Of a stretch of DNA of 64,000 nt, positions 63,932 through 64,000 are shown piece by piece. Position numbers and translations under genes: made by a program. Source of the DNA: Aestuariivirga sp. GTDB taxonomy: Bacteria > Pseudomonadota > Alphaproteobacteria > Rhizobiales > Aestuariivirgaceae. The notes beneath the pieces are model-generated. The model searched no databases and was not told where the DNA came from. It was given only the letters and a program-made list of their open reading frames with translations. The stretch is taken from positions 107,654-171,653 of the forward strand of contig NZ_JADCDB010000028.1 of the NCBI RefSeq assembly GCF_020252395.1, in the 5' to 3' direction. The stretch's first letter is position 1. Each line of letters begins with the position of its first letter.

Positions 63932-63978
63932 CCTGTGGGACTGTGGGCAAGGCGGAGCCTTGTCCACATTTCCACAGG
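63932..63978. repeat. 47-bp near-perfect palindrome with DnaA-box-like 9-mers
   Basis: Two 22-base arms (63932-63953 and 63957-63978) around a GGA loop form 19 Watson-Crick pairs, two G-T pairs and one mismatch. TGTGGGCAA at 63942, TTGTCCACA at 63960 and TTTCCACAG at 63969 resemble DnaA boxes (TTATCCACA) with one or two changes. It lies in the 241-bp gene-free right edge of the window, with no T-run on either side. Confidence 0.55.
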
Positions 63979-64000
63979 TGTTGCGGCTGAGCGGATTTAA

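Noticed and set aside
63770..63967. A 65-codon frame on the minus strand at the right edge.
   Set aside because: Low-complexity basic composition, no ribosome binding site, and it runs through the 47-bp palindrome.

Overview
The window looks like ordinary chromosome from a GC-rich alphaproteobacterium, most likely of the Hyphomicrobiales (Rhizobiales). Signs of this are CpdR, GapR (DUF2312), a Growth-Pole-Ring-like giant coiled-coil protein, two exact CtrA boxes (TTAA-N7-TTAA), DUF1036, DUF1244 and DUF882 proteins, a one-cysteine DksA, an aa3-oxidase subunit IV peptide, zinc-less L36 and dispersed Rhizobiales-type palindromes. I see no insertion sequence, prophage, CRISPR array or rRNA. There is one tRNA (Val, GAC).

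Layout. 0-7.2 kb: 5' end of a probable dipeptide epimerase, the GPR-like gene, a divergent Hpt gene sharing a CtrA-box promoter region, then a ferredoxin and its reductase. 7.2-12.5 kb: two cation/proton antiporters, a DmpA-type aminopeptidase and a split YeeE/YedE transporter. 12.5-17.8 kb: an EF-hand protein, then a tightly overlapping operon sixA-ycjX-ycjF-secreted protein-VWA(CoxE). 17.9-24.8 kb: metA with a P-loop partner, an FAD oxidase, MoxR, DksA, HisN, an intergenic sRNA candidate and an N-formylglutamate amidohydrolase. 25-31 kb: CpdR, tRNA-Val, DEAD-box helicase, cupin/GMC pair, class I aldolase. 31.3-43.2 kb: PutA, an orphan solute-binding protein, RbsK/RbsD-FucU, MaoC, L36, TPR protein, pyruvate kinase/DUF1036, a second amidohydrolase, DUF1244, GapR. 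43.2-48.6 kb: envelope genes (DUF882, L,D-transpeptidase) and a sigma-54 activator. 48.8-56.6 kb: minimal P1B ATPase, M3 oligopeptidase, a GNAT gene broken by an in-frame amber codon, COX IV, and pntAA-pntAB-pntB. 56.6-64 kb: type III polyketide synthase-ICMT methyltransferase-MFS exporter operon, a MotA/MotB-like pair, an ABC exporter and a long palindrome at the right edge.

Themes. Cell-cycle and polar-growth control recurs (CtrA boxes, GPR-like protein, Hpt, CpdR, GapR), together with peptidoglycan work (L,D-transpeptidase, DUF882 protein, MotB-like protein, probable dipeptide epimerase). The rest is central metabolism: transhydrogenase, proline oxidation, aldolase, pyruvate kinase, methionine and histidine synthesis. 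The most novel-looking material is non-coding: the sRNA candidate at 23.8 kb, a promoter/terminator pair at 7.4 kb, a compound palindromic repeat family with compensatory changes, and the 47-bp palindrome at the right end. The PKS cluster, the MotAB-like pair and the five-gene SixA-YcjXF-VWA operon are the best candidates for under-described protein systems.
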